From positions 1 through 6,676 of the forward strand of contig DAOWGA010000336.1 of the NCBI GenBank assembly GCA_030637665.1: 6,676 bases of DNA, in the 5' to 3' direction. Below the pieces are notes generated by a model. The model was not told the origin of the DNA, ran no database searches, and was given only the letters and a program-made list of their open reading frames with translations. The stretch's first letter is position 1, and each line of letters starts with the position of its first letter. The translations under genes were made by a program, and so were the position numbers. This document shows, one piece after another, positions 1 to 5,812 of this stretch. The stretch comes from Lysobacterales bacterium. Its GTDB lineage: Bacteria > Pseudomonadota > Gammaproteobacteria > Xanthomonadales > SZUA-36.

Positions 1-21
1 CGCCGTCCGGTGTAGGAAATC

Positions 22-90
22 CTCCCTCTCAGGTTTTGAGAACAGCCTGGGTTTTAATAAGCTCAGGCAACATGAAAAATTTAGAGGGAG
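22..90 (+). promoter_or_regulatory. Structured leader able to mask a ribosome binding site
   Basis: Seen in the sequence: CTCCCTCT (22-29) and AGAGGGAG (83-90) are perfect 8-bp inverted copies, and the second copy is the Shine-Dalgarno sequence of the small gene that starts at 97. Between them lies another hairpin, GCCTGGG (45-51) with CTCAGGC (62-68), containing one G-U pair and an 8-nt loop. If both helices form in RNA, the ribosome binding site would be paired. Whether transcription starts upstream of 22 is not shown; no convincing promoter is visible in the first 40 bases. The regulatory role is inference. Confidence 0.35.
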
Positions 91-96
91 CCTTAC

Positions 97-324
97 ATGA
101 AAATGAATCAGGACATGATTGGTAAAACCATCAGCGGCGTTGTGGCCGTTACCCAGCCAGGGGAAAAAGCCCGGGAAATCTGGATGCTACAATTCTCGGA
201 CGGCACGCACGTGGAATTTGTTTCGCCCACCGCGAGGCGTGCGTTACGGCGCTCTTCACGAAGCAGGAAAGCCGTCATAAAACAGCCGCCGAACAGCCTT
301 CAGCTGGTCTTGAATGTGGCCTGA
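97..324 (+). CDS. Unrecognised small protein, 75 residues
   Basis: I do not recognise this protein. It starts at an ATG with a purine-rich GAGGGAG ribosome binding site at 84-90, six bases upstream, which supports real translation. Residues 8-46 look like a small globular fold (IGKTISGVV, then WMLQFSDGTHVEFVSP), a pattern of short beta strands around a DGT turn. Residues 45-60 form a strongly basic stretch (TARRALRRSSRSRK). There is no signal peptide or membrane segment. Codon use is ordinary up to about position 230 and then turns to rarer codons (AGG, TTA, CGA, AGG), so the C-terminal third could be out of frame or newly acquired. No gene follows in the same direction; the stop is only a few bases before the DnaA box pair at 329-351. 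Function unknown. It could also be a decayed fragment. Confidence 0.55.
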   Translation: MKMNQDMIGKTISGVVAVTQPGEKAREIWMLQFSDGTHVEFVSPTARRALRRSSRSRKAVIKQPPNSLQLVLNVA

Positions 325-328
325 AAAC

Positions 329-351
329 TTATCCACAAAAGCTGTGGATAA
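329..351. promoter_or_regulatory. Pair of inverted perfect DnaA boxes
   Basis: TTATCCACA at 329-337 and its exact inverted copy TGTGGATAA at 343-351 are separated by 5 bp. TTATCCACA is the strongest DnaA box known (E. coli oriC R1 and R4). By simple counting, TTATNCACA is expected about 0.2 times in both strands of a 6.7-kb window, and this window has three copies within 201 bp (see 521-529). The pair could also fold as a 9-bp hairpin, but no T-run follows on either strand, so a terminator is unlikely. Likely a DnaA-binding site; what it controls is not shown. Confidence 0.75.
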
Positions 352-412
352 CCCTGTGAGAAAAGTCACGAGGCGGCAAGTGGCGTGCGAGTCACTCCAA
401 ATTGATCAAATT

Positions 413-441
413 TTGAACACCTAAAATTAAAGTTTTAAAAT
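413..441 (+). promoter_or_regulatory. Candidate sigma-70 promoter
   Basis: A -35-like TTGAAC (413-418) and a -10-like TAAAAT (436-441) are separated by exactly 17 bp in the AT-rich core of the intergenic region. The -10 matches five of six consensus bases and the -35 four of six. Transcription would start near 448 and run rightwards. There is no credible protein gene downstream on that strand, only the 3' end of sbcB in antisense. The -10 overlaps the IHF-like site at 439-451. In such AT-rich DNA a chance match is possible. Confidence 0.4.
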
Positions 442-451
442 CAATATCTTA
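439..451 (+). promoter_or_regulatory. IHF binding site match
   Basis: AATCAATATCTTA fits the IHF consensus WATCAANNNNTTR at every fixed position, and an A/T-rich tract lies immediately 5' of it, as is usual for strong IHF sites. It lies between the DnaA box pair (329-351) and the third box (521-529), where bending by IHF could bring them together, as at oriC, datA and DARS2 of E. coli. Binding itself is inferred. Confidence 0.45.
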
Positions 452-484
452 TGATTAGTGCTCTCGAAGCCTGACAAGTTTGGC

Positions 485-506
485 GGTGCAAAAATCGTGG
501 TGCAAA
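485..506 (+). repeat. Two direct copies of GGTGCAAA, 14 bp apart
   Basis: GGTGCAAA occurs at 485-492 and again at 499-506, one and a third helical turns apart start to start. It lies between the candidate promoter and the third DnaA box. A short direct repeat in non-coding DNA may bind a protein dimer, but two 8-mers alone are weak evidence. Nearby AGTCACT (390-396) and its inverted copy AGTGACT (514-520) flank the AT-rich core. Confidence 0.35.
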
Positions 507-520
507 GACAATCAGTGACT

Positions 521-529
521 TGTGTATAA
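521..529 (-). promoter_or_regulatory. Third perfect DnaA box
   Basis: TGTGTATAA on the + strand is TTATACACA on the minus strand, identical to E. coli oriC box R2. It lies 169 bp beyond the inverted pair at 329-351, on the other side of the AT-rich tract and IHF-like site. Its closeness to two other perfect boxes makes chance unlikely. Confidence 0.6.
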
Positions 530-615
530 ACAATTCGAAACCAATCGAGCAATGGGACGTAACTTGTTGAAAAAAGTTTTTTGCCCGACTGAAATAATAG
601 ATGTCTTTTCCGACA

Positions 616-2043
616 TCAATTGCGGTCGCCGCCGGAACTCTCCTGCGCCAGATCTGCGAGCCCGATGTCCACTACCCAGGCATCCAATTGGTCCAGAATT
701 CTCTGTGCTTCCGGTTCGTCGCGCTTCTGTTCTCTGGCCTCCGCCATGGCCTGCCTGAAATCCTTCAGGGTGAAATACGATGGATCATCTGTTTCGACCA
801 GGCGGGTCCTGCGATCCTGCTCCCAGAGCCTGGTCTCTTCCATCGAAAGAGTTGCTGGGTAATTTCGCGCGCGGTAGCGAAACAACATCACGGACAAACG
901 CAGGTCCTGGAAAGACCAGAGGTGCCCGCCGAGGTCCCCGGACGGCACATTCAGTATTTTCTTCATGAGATGTTTATCGGCCGTTGAGAAAAAACCACCA
1001 CTGTAAATCATTCGATCCGGGTCGTTCGTGTCCTGACCATCTGCAAACGGAGCGGAGAACACTTCAGCAATCTTGTGACGCACACCGGCCAGCGCAGAAA
1101 TCAATTTTTCCTCGTTTCGCCGGCAACGCTCCGGGTCCAGTTGGATTCTCTCCAGGTCGACGCCCTTAAGCGTAGAGCGAGGCGCCACCATGGGTAGCTG
1201 GTTGCTGTGAATTGCCTTCAGTGGCAGCCGCTCCATCCCCTCGGGCAAATCGGCAGCCGGGGTGAACACCAGGTCATGAATAACATCGGCCGGCTGCTCA
1301 ATCAGGGGAGCAGGGTCGGCCATGAGATCGAAGGCGATCACAGACTTGGGCCGGCCGGGATATACAGCCAGGGGCAGCACCAGTGTCGTGCAACCCCGAA
1401 CGGCCGGAATTCGTGAAGACGTGTGCAGAAGCGCCCTGGGCTCCACCGGATCCAGCAGGCGTGCAAGCTGCTTCTGGTCACGCAGGCCAAGCGCCCAGTC
1501 AAATAAACGAGGCTGGCTTTTTCGTAGCAGCCGGGCCAGATCAATGGTTGCCCGCACATCCGCCAGTGCGTCATGCGCACCTTCATGCGCGATACTGTTT
1601 GCAGCGCTGAGGTCTTCGAGCCGGAAACTCGGCTTGCCGGCTTCGTGCATCGGCCACTGCAGGCCGTCCGGTCGCAAGGCGTAATACATACGCGCCAGAT
1701 CGATCAGATCCCAGCGGGAGTTGCCGTTCTTGTATTCGCGCTCATAAGGATCGCGCAGATTCCGGTAAAGCAGGTTACGCGTGAAAACATCATCGAATCG
1801 AATGCTGTTGTAGCCCACGCTGCAAGTGCCGGGCTGCATCATCTCACCCAGAATATTCTCGGCAAACCGGGTCTCGACGACGCCCTTGTTGCGTGCCACC
1901 TGCGGCGTGATGCCGGTAATCAGGCATGCCATTGGATGCGGCAGAACGTCATCGGCAGGCGAGCAATACCAGACTACCGGGTCGCCGAGCGGATTGAACT
2001 CAGCATCGGTGCGCTGCGCGGCGAACTGTGCCGGCCGGCCCAC
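616..2043 (-). CDS. sbcB: Exodeoxyribonuclease I, lacking its first catalytic motif
   Basis: Exonuclease I degrades single-stranded DNA 3' to 5' in recombination and mismatch repair. The frame runs 475 codons from a GTG at 2043. From RPAQFAAQRTD onward it aligns with E. coli SbcB at a constant offset of 24 through the nuclease domain: D84 (in RFDD) equals D108, H157 equals H181 and D162 (in HDALAD) equals D186. The SH3-like and C-terminal helical regions follow, including FRYRARNYP near residue 390. The first motif, E. coli D15-x-E17, would lie upstream of the GTG, where the frame holds stop codons (see 2044-2103). V86 replaces the Glu found in E. coli (FDDE). GTG is the first usable start after the last stop but has no well-spaced ribosome binding site. 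The identification is certain; activity as a nuclease is doubtful. It could be a young pseudogene or a DNA-binding remnant. It is the last gene of the dnaX-ybaB-recR-sbcB run. Confidence 0.85.
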   Translation of the reverse strand: MGRPAQFAAQRTDAEFNPLGDPVVWYCSPADDVLPHPMACLITGITPQVARNKGVVETRFAENILGEMMQPGTCSVGYNSIRFDDVFTRNLLYRNLRDPYEREYKNGNSRWDLIDLARMYYALRPDGLQWPMHEAGKPSFRLEDLSAANSIAHEGAHDALADVRATIDLARLLRKSQPRLFDWALGLRDQKQLARLLDPVEPRALLHTSSRIPAVRGCTTLVLPLAVYPGRPKSVIAFDLMADPAPLIEQPADVIHDLVFTPAADLPEGMERLPLKAIHSNQLPMVAPRSTLKGVDLERIQLDPERCRRNEEKLISALAGVRHKIAEVFSAPFADGQDTNDPDRMIYSGGFFSTADKHLMKKILNVPSGDLGGHLWSFQDLRLSVMLFRYRARNYPATLSMEETRLWEQDRRTRLVETDDPSYFTLKDFRQAMAEAREQKRDEPEAQRILDQLDAWVVDIGLADLAQESSGGDRN

Positions 2044-2103
2044 CCTCGCCCGAGCACCGAAAGATTCGTAATTCTTCTATAGTATTTAAACGGGATCTTT
2101 CAT
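2044..2103 (-). pseudogene. sbcB: Disrupted 5' end of sbcB
   Basis: An ATG at 2103-2101, 3 nt after the recR stop codon, is in frame with the sbcB body. The frame from it reads MKDPV, stop (TAA, 2088-2086), IL, stop (TAG, 2079-2077), KNYESFGARARV and then joins GRPAQF. NYESFG corresponds to DYETFG of E. coli, whose D15 and E17 bind the catalytic metals. The Glu codon (2067-2065) is kept but the Asp codon reads AAT, Asn (2073-2071). Spacing to the rest of the protein is unchanged, so there is no sign of an indel. CAA to TAA, TGG to TAG and GAT to AAT would all be G:C to A:T transitions; this ancestral state is inferred. No ATG, GTG or TTG lies in frame between the TAG and the GTG at 2043. Confidence 0.7.
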
Positions 2104-2106
2104 GCA

Positions 2107-2718
2107 CTATGCAGGCTGCACAGCCTGGCGGCGGCTGAAAGCGTGTGCAATGGTTGACTGGTCGGTGAATTCGAGTTCTCCGCCCAGGGGAACTCCATGG
2201 GCGATGCGGCTGACGGCAATATCGTTTTTCTCCGCCATGCGTTGCAGATAATAAGCAGTGGCTTCACCCTCCACGGTCGGATTGGTGGCGATGATCATTT
2301 CAGCGGGAGGCTTATCCCTCAAGCGCTGAGCCAGTTCATCCAGGCCCAGTTCGGCGGGGCCAATGCCATCCAGTGGCGACAAACGCCCCATTAAGACAAA
2401 GTAAAGGCCCCGGTAGCCAGCGGCCTGTTCGATGGCCCTCACATCGCCGGGGGTTTCCACCAGGCACAGCAAGGATGCATCGCGTTGATCGTTCGCACAA
2501 ATGCTGCATACTTCATTTTCGGTCAGATCACGGCAAACGCTGCAGCGCCCTATTCTTTCCATCGCCGTTTCCAGTACCGCGGACAGGTGCAGGCCGCCTT
2601 CGCGATCGCGTTCCAGCAGGTGGAGCGCCATTCTCTGGGCGGACTTCGGTCCGACACCGGGCAGGCAGCGCAATGCTTCAACCAGTTGTCCCAGGAGTGA
2701 TTGAGAAGGCGCGTGCAT
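2107..2718 (-). CDS. recR: Recombination mediator protein RecR
   Basis: RecR acts with RecF and RecO to load RecA on SSB-coated single-stranded gaps. The 203 residues are the usual family length. In order: a helix-hairpin-helix (LPGVGPKSAQRMALHLL, 19-35), a four-cysteine zinc finger (C59, C62, C71, C74), then a Toprim domain with LCLVETPGDV (84-93) and TNPTVEGEATA (145-155), and the conserved C-terminal ARG-like segment RIAHGVPLGGELEF (171-184). The start is the ATG at 2718, which begins the conserved N-terminal helix; its ribosome binding site is weak (GAAG). It follows ybaB after 67 nt, the order seen in E. coli (dnaX-ybaB-recR), and its TAG stop is 3 nt before the old sbcB ATG, which suggests translational coupling. 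Confidence 0.98.
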   Translation of the reverse strand: MHAPSQSLLGQLVEALRCLPGVGPKSAQRMALHLLERDREGGLHLSAVLETAMERIGRCSVCRDLTENEVCSICANDQRDASLLCLVETPGDVRAIEQAAGYRGLYFVLMGRLSPLDGIGPAELGLDELAQRLRDKPPAEMIIATNPTVEGEATAYYLQRMAEKNDIAVSRIAHGVPLGGELEFTDQSTIAHAFSRRQAVQPA

Positions 2719-2785
2719 TAATTACTTCATCTAGGATTTCATTGGGCAGGTAGAGGCATCATTTCCGGCCTGGGCAGCAACCATG

Positions 2786-3106
2786 TCAAAAAGGCAGCTT
2801 CATACCGGGCGGCAGGGGAATACCGGCTGTCATTTCAGACATTCTTTCCTGCGTGGTCGCCGCCACGCGGTTGACCGCATCGTTCACGGCGGCAGTTACG
2901 ATGTCTTCGAGCATTTCCCGGTCATCCATCAGAGTCGCATCAACCTGGATCCGGCGAACGGCATGTTTGCCGTTCATGGTGACTTTGACCAGGCCGCCTC
3001 CGGCTTCCCCGGTCACTTCCAGCTTGCCCAGTTCTTCCTGGGCTTTTTGCATTTCCTGCTGCATTTTCTGAGCCTGCTGCATCAGGCCTGCCAGTTGTCC
3101 TTTCAT
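2786..3106 (-). CDS. ybaB: YbaB/EbfC family nucleoid-associated protein
   Basis: A 106-residue DNA-binding protein of the YbaB/EbfC family, which forms tweezer-shaped dimers and coats DNA; it is nearly always encoded between dnaX and recR. The N-terminal part is a Gln/Met-rich amphipathic helix ([19 protein letters not shown], 8-26), followed by the conserved beta strands with [21 protein letters not shown] (37-57), the helix around [15 protein letters not shown], and a C-terminal [15 protein letters not shown] tail typical of the family. The ATG at 3106 is preceded by AAGGAAA (3119-3125). The gap to the dnaX stop is 34 nt, so the two genes are probably co-transcribed. Confidence 0.97.
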   Translation of the reverse strand: MKGQLAGLMQQAQKMQQEMQKAQEELGKLEVTGEAGGGLVKVTMNGKHAVRRIQVDATLMDDREMLEDIVTAAVNDAVNRVAATTQERMSEMTAGIPLPPGMKLPF

Positions 3107-3140
3107 TGGGGTATGGTTTCCTTAATTCTGGTTTCCCTTG

Positions 3141-4862
3141 CTACTGAAGGGGCTGTATCGAATCTTCAACAATGTGTGCGCCCAGTTGCTCTTTCAAGGC
3201 CTTCACAGTGGGGTCGTCGTTGATGGCTTTTTCAGCCTCACTCATGTTCTGCCGCGTTTTCTGTTCATCCAGCGCCGCGGCGGTCACGATGTCCCGGCCT
3301 TCACTGTCGATCAACTTGATACGCACCGGATGGCCTATTTTCTCGCTGATGGCCTGGCCCAGCCGATTGACGCAATTTTCGGAACCCAGGTGTCTGAGCG
3401 AAGGTGAGATGACGAAATCCCAGCAGTCTTCCGATCGGGCCTGTAAATGCACATTGCGCGCCAGTTCCCGAGCCTGCCCGCTGATGTCAAGATTCCCCTG
3501 GAGAGAAACCCACTCGTCTTCTTCAGTAGAAGAAGCCGCCGGTTCCTGCGGCTCTCTGAATTCCAGGCTGGCCGGTTCTGTGTGGGCGGGCGGGTTGTTT
3601 TCCACCGGGGGCATGCTGCACGGAGATGAAAATAATTCCGGCTCAAACGGCTCTTTCGGAGCCGGTTCAATAGCTGGTTTTGCCGCTTCGGGTTTGGGTT
3701 GAGCGGCCGGCGAGATTTTCACAGCAGCAGGTTTCACCCCCTTCACCGGACCCGAGTCCGAACCTGCTGATTCTGCGGCGGCCGGGCGGAAAGCGAGCAT
3801 ACGCAGCAAAGTCATCTCCAGACCGGTGCGCGGGTCGGGAGCCAGCCCGAGTTCATTGCGGCCCTTGATCGCGATCTGGTAGAACAGCTGGGCATCCTCA
3901 GCGGAAAGCAATTCCGCCAGGGCAGAGATGGCTGTCCAGTCGCTGCGCTCGGGATCGCGGTAGCCCGGCACACACTGGACCAGTGTTACCCGGTGCAGAA
4001 CTTCGGCCAGGTTCAACAGCACGGTCTCCAGGTCGCAGGACTGGGCAACCAGTTCCTCGACAACGGCGAGCAGGCTAGCCGCGTCTTCCGAAGCCAGCGC
4101 GCGGATCATGGTGGTCACATGTTCGTGATCAACCAGGCCGAGCATTTTTTCAACATCCGACATCGTCAGCTTGCCGCCACCAAAAGCAATGGCCTGGTCC
4201 AGCAGGCTGAGGCCGTCTCGCATGCTGCCATCCGCGGCCCGCGACAGACTCACCAGTGCTTCCGGCTCGGTCTCGACACCCTCTGATTCGACGATCAGTT
4301 TCAAGTAGTCACCGATCTGTGCGGGCAGCAGCCGGCGCAGGTTGAAACGCAGGCAGCGTGACAGGATCGTAACCGGGATTTTCTGGGGATCGGTGGTGGC
4401 CAGCACGAACTTGACGTGAGGGGGCGGCTCCTCCAGTGTTTTGAGCAGCGCGTTGAAACTACTGGCGGAAAGCATGTGTACTTCGTCGATGATGTACACT
4501 TTGTAGCGGCCCCGCGTGGGCGTGTACTGCACTGATTCCAGTAATTCGCGGGTGTCATCGACCTTGGTGCGGGAGGCAGCGTCGATTTCCATCATATCGA
4601 TGAACCGGCCTTCATCGATGTCGATGCAACTGGAGCACTCACCACAGGGCCTGGAACTTACCCCGGCCTCACAATTCAGGCATTTGGCCAGGATGCGCGC
4701 AATGGTAGTTTTGCCCACGCCACGCGTTCCGGTGAATAAAAAAGCATGGTGCACACGATCCTGGTCCAGTCCGTTGATCAGGGCCTGTGACACGTGTTCC
4801 TGCCCAACCAGTTGATCAAAGGATTTGGGGCGCCATTTCCGCGCCAGGACCTGATAGCTCAT
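3141..4862 (-). CDS. dnaX: DNA polymerase III subunit tau (clamp loader ATPase)
   Basis: DnaX is the ATPase of the beta-clamp loader; tau also joins the two core polymerases and binds the DnaB helicase. The AAA+ module is complete: Walker A GTRGVGKT (45-52), a zinc module with C64, C73, C76 and C79, Walker B with DE at 126-127, sensor 1 near ATTDP (155-159) and the SRC arginine-finger motif (168-170). Residues from about 365 to 455 form a Pro/Ala/Glu-rich linker, followed by a tau C-terminal domain ending in the conserved VKALKEQLGAHIVEDSIQP. At 573 residues it is shorter than E. coli tau (643), mostly in the linker. I see no slippery A AAA AAG heptamer in the linker that would yield the short gamma form; the only A6 run is in GAA AAA ATG at residues 238-240, far upstream of where E. 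coli shifts. The start is fixed by MSYQVLARKWRP. Confidence 0.98.
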   Translation of the reverse strand: MSYQVLARKWRPKSFDQLVGQEHVSQALINGLDQDRVHHAFLFTGTRGVGKTTIARILAKCLNCEAGVSSRPCGECSSCIDIDEGRFIDMMEIDAASRTKVDDTRELLESVQYTPTRGRYKVYIIDEVHMLSASSFNALLKTLEEPPPHVKFVLATTDPQKIPVTILSRCLRFNLRRLLPAQIGDYLKLIVESEGVETEPEALVSLSRAADGSMRDGLSLLDQAIAFGGGKLTMSDVEKMLGLVDHEHVTTMIRALASEDAASLLAVVEELVAQSCDLETVLLNLAEVLHRVTLVQCVPGYRDPERSDWTAISALAELLSAEDAQLFYQIAIKGRNELGLAPDPRTGLEMTLLRMLAFRPAAAESAGSDSGPVKGVKPAAVKISPAAQPKPEAAKPAIEPAPKEPFEPELFSSPCSMPPVENNPPAHTEPASLEFREPQEPAASSTEEDEWVSLQGNLDISGQARELARNVHLQARSEDCWDFVISPSLRHLGSENCVNRLGQAISEKIGHPVRIKLIDSEGRDIVTAAALDEQKTRQNMSEAEKAINDDPTVKALKEQLGAHIVEDSIQPLQ

Positions 4863-4935
4863 AAGATGTTGAATGACTGGTTGCGATTACAGATGTACAT
4901 GGAAACCCAACTATAACAGACGGACCCCACCAGGG

Positions 4936-5050
4936 GGTGGCAACCCCTGCCAGCCACACCCCGGCGCCCGAGTCCATTGTTGCCGCTGCTCCCTTCCGGG
5001 CCTGACGGGGTTCACAACTTGTCGTCGCGAGGGGGCCAACAGGGGCCACC
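4936..5050 (-). ncRNA. ffs: 4.5S signal recognition particle RNA
   Basis: The minus strand holds the SRP RNA tip hairpin GTCAGGCCCGGAAGGGAGCA (about 5007-4988), containing the GGAA tetraloop and the internal loop that binds the Ffh M domain. The closing stem pairs GGTGGC (5050-5045) with GCCACC (4941-4936), next to the family-typical CTGTTGG near the 5' end and GGCTGGCAGGG near the 3' end, as in E. coli 4.5S RNA. The length of about 115 nt is that of the short bacterial form. With Ffh and FtsY it targets nascent membrane proteins. It sits 73 nt upstream of dnaX on the same strand. No clear T-rich terminator follows, and the nearest -10-like hexamer upstream (TATATT, 5135-5130) lacks a good -35, so ends and promoter are approximate. 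Confidence 0.95.
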
Positions 5051-5146
5051 ATAGAAGTCCCCTGAAACTGTTTTCGGCCAGGCCGAAGCAGCGGGGAAAG
5101 GCATTGTGCCGCAAGGTCCCGGGGGGTGCAATATATATGGCTCAGA

Positions 5147-5812
5147 TTATTGCAGCTGGGGTTCGAGTATGGCCCAGACTTTTTCTACCAGAATGGGTTG
5201 AGCCTCGATTGAGGGATGGATGCCATCGGCCTGCATCATGCCCGATTCCAGTGCGATGCTTTCCAGCATAAAAGGTAACAGTATGACGCCATACCGTTCG
5301 GTCAGCAGTGTGTAGGTGGCCGCGAATTTTTCGGTGTAGCTGTGTCCGTAGTTGGGAGGAATACGCATTTCCGCGAGTATGACTTTGGCGCCGGCAGCCT
5401 GGCTTTGCTCAATCATCGCAGACAGGTTCTTTCGCGTCTCCTCAACAGGTAAGCCACGCAATCCATCGTTACCGCCGAGTTCGATCAGGACGATGGCTGG
5501 CTGATGCATTTCTATCAGTCGAGGCAGTCGCGCCGCTCCACCCCGGGTGGTATCTCCGCCGATGCTCGAGTTGAAAACTCGATAAGCATAACCATGTTGA
5601 TCTAAGCGGCTCTGCAGCAGGCTGGGCCAGGATTGGCTGATTTCCATGTTGTAAGCGGCACTGATGCTGTCACCGAGAATCAGGACCGCGGCTGAATCGC
5701 CAGCATTTGCGATAATGGGCAAGGCTGCCCATGGCAAGCTGAGCGGCAATCCCAACAGTAAGGCAAGCCACATTCTTTGCACTAACTCTGGCCAACGACA
5801 TTTGAAACGCAT
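5147..5812 (-). CDS. tesA: Multifunctional acyl-CoA thioesterase I / lysophospholipase L1 (SGNH hydrolase)
   Basis: A 221-residue GDSL/SGNH hydrolase closely matching E. coli TesA, a periplasmic esterase, thioesterase and lysophospholipase. Catalytic blocks in order: GDS with nucleophile S49, block II SSIGGDT with G85, block III ELGGNDGLRG with N115, and block V DGIHPS with D196 and H199. The N-terminus is a signal peptide: positive residues ([13 protein letters not shown]), a hydrophobic core (MWLALLLGLPLSLPWAA, 14-30) and a probable cleavage after ANA (about residue 37). The ATG at 5812 is chosen because it begins this signal peptide and has GAGGTG at 5821-5816 as ribosome binding site; the open frame continues upstream to 6079 but that part is antisense to ybbA. 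Divergent from ybbA, as in E. coli. Confidence 0.96.
   Translation of the reverse strand: MRFKCRWPELVQRMWLALLLGLPLSLPWAALPIIANAGDSAAVLILGDSISAAYNMEISQSWPSLLQSRLDQHGYAYRVFNSSIGGDTTRGGAARLPRLIEMHQPAIVLIELGGNDGLRGLPVEETRKNLSAMIEQSQAAGAKVILAEMRIPPNYGHSYTEKFAATYTLLTERYGVILLPFMLESIALESGMMQADGIHPSIEAQPILVEKVWAILEPQLQ
5711..5732 (+). promoter_or_regulatory. Possible extended -10 promoter for ybbA with overlapping palindrome
   Basis: TGCGATAAT (5708-5716) matches the extended -10 pattern TGnTATAAT with one mismatch and would start transcription about 90 nt upstream of ybbA, inside the tesA signal-peptide coding region. There is no good -35. Overlapping its end is a perfect inverted repeat, ATGGGC (5715-5720) and GCCCAT (5727-5732), with a 6-bp loop, a possible operator. 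Since both lie in coding DNA the match may be chance. Confidence 0.25.

Noticed and set aside
569..583. A6-G-T6 palindrome as terminator of sbcB
   Set aside because: It cannot form a stable stem with a single-base centre and there is no GC-rich hairpin before the T-run on the minus strand; at most a weak terminator.
325..615. Calling the region the chromosomal oriC
   Set aside because: Only three DnaA boxes and one GATC, no dnaA, mnmG or other usual origin neighbours, and GC skew cannot be judged from this window; kept as a DnaA-binding region only.
522..758. 78-residue + strand frame downstream of the third DnaA box
   Set aside because: No ribosome binding site, a low-complexity Pro/Arg-rich second half, and most of it is antisense to the sbcB coding sequence.
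1573..2082. 169-residue + strand frame opposite sbcB
   Set aside because: It is the antisense shadow of a clearly homologous gene, with no recognisable domain and no ribosome binding site.
2077..2088. Stop codon reassignment as explanation of the sbcB stops
   Set aside because: Other genes in the window end properly with TAA (tesA), TAG (dnaX, recR) and TGA (ybaB, ybbA), so a changed genetic code is not supported.
5074..5088. TTCGGCC/GGCCGAA inverted repeat between tesA and the SRP RNA as terminator
   Set aside because: The stem is plausible, but neither strand has a T-run directly after it, so it was not called as an intrinsic terminator.
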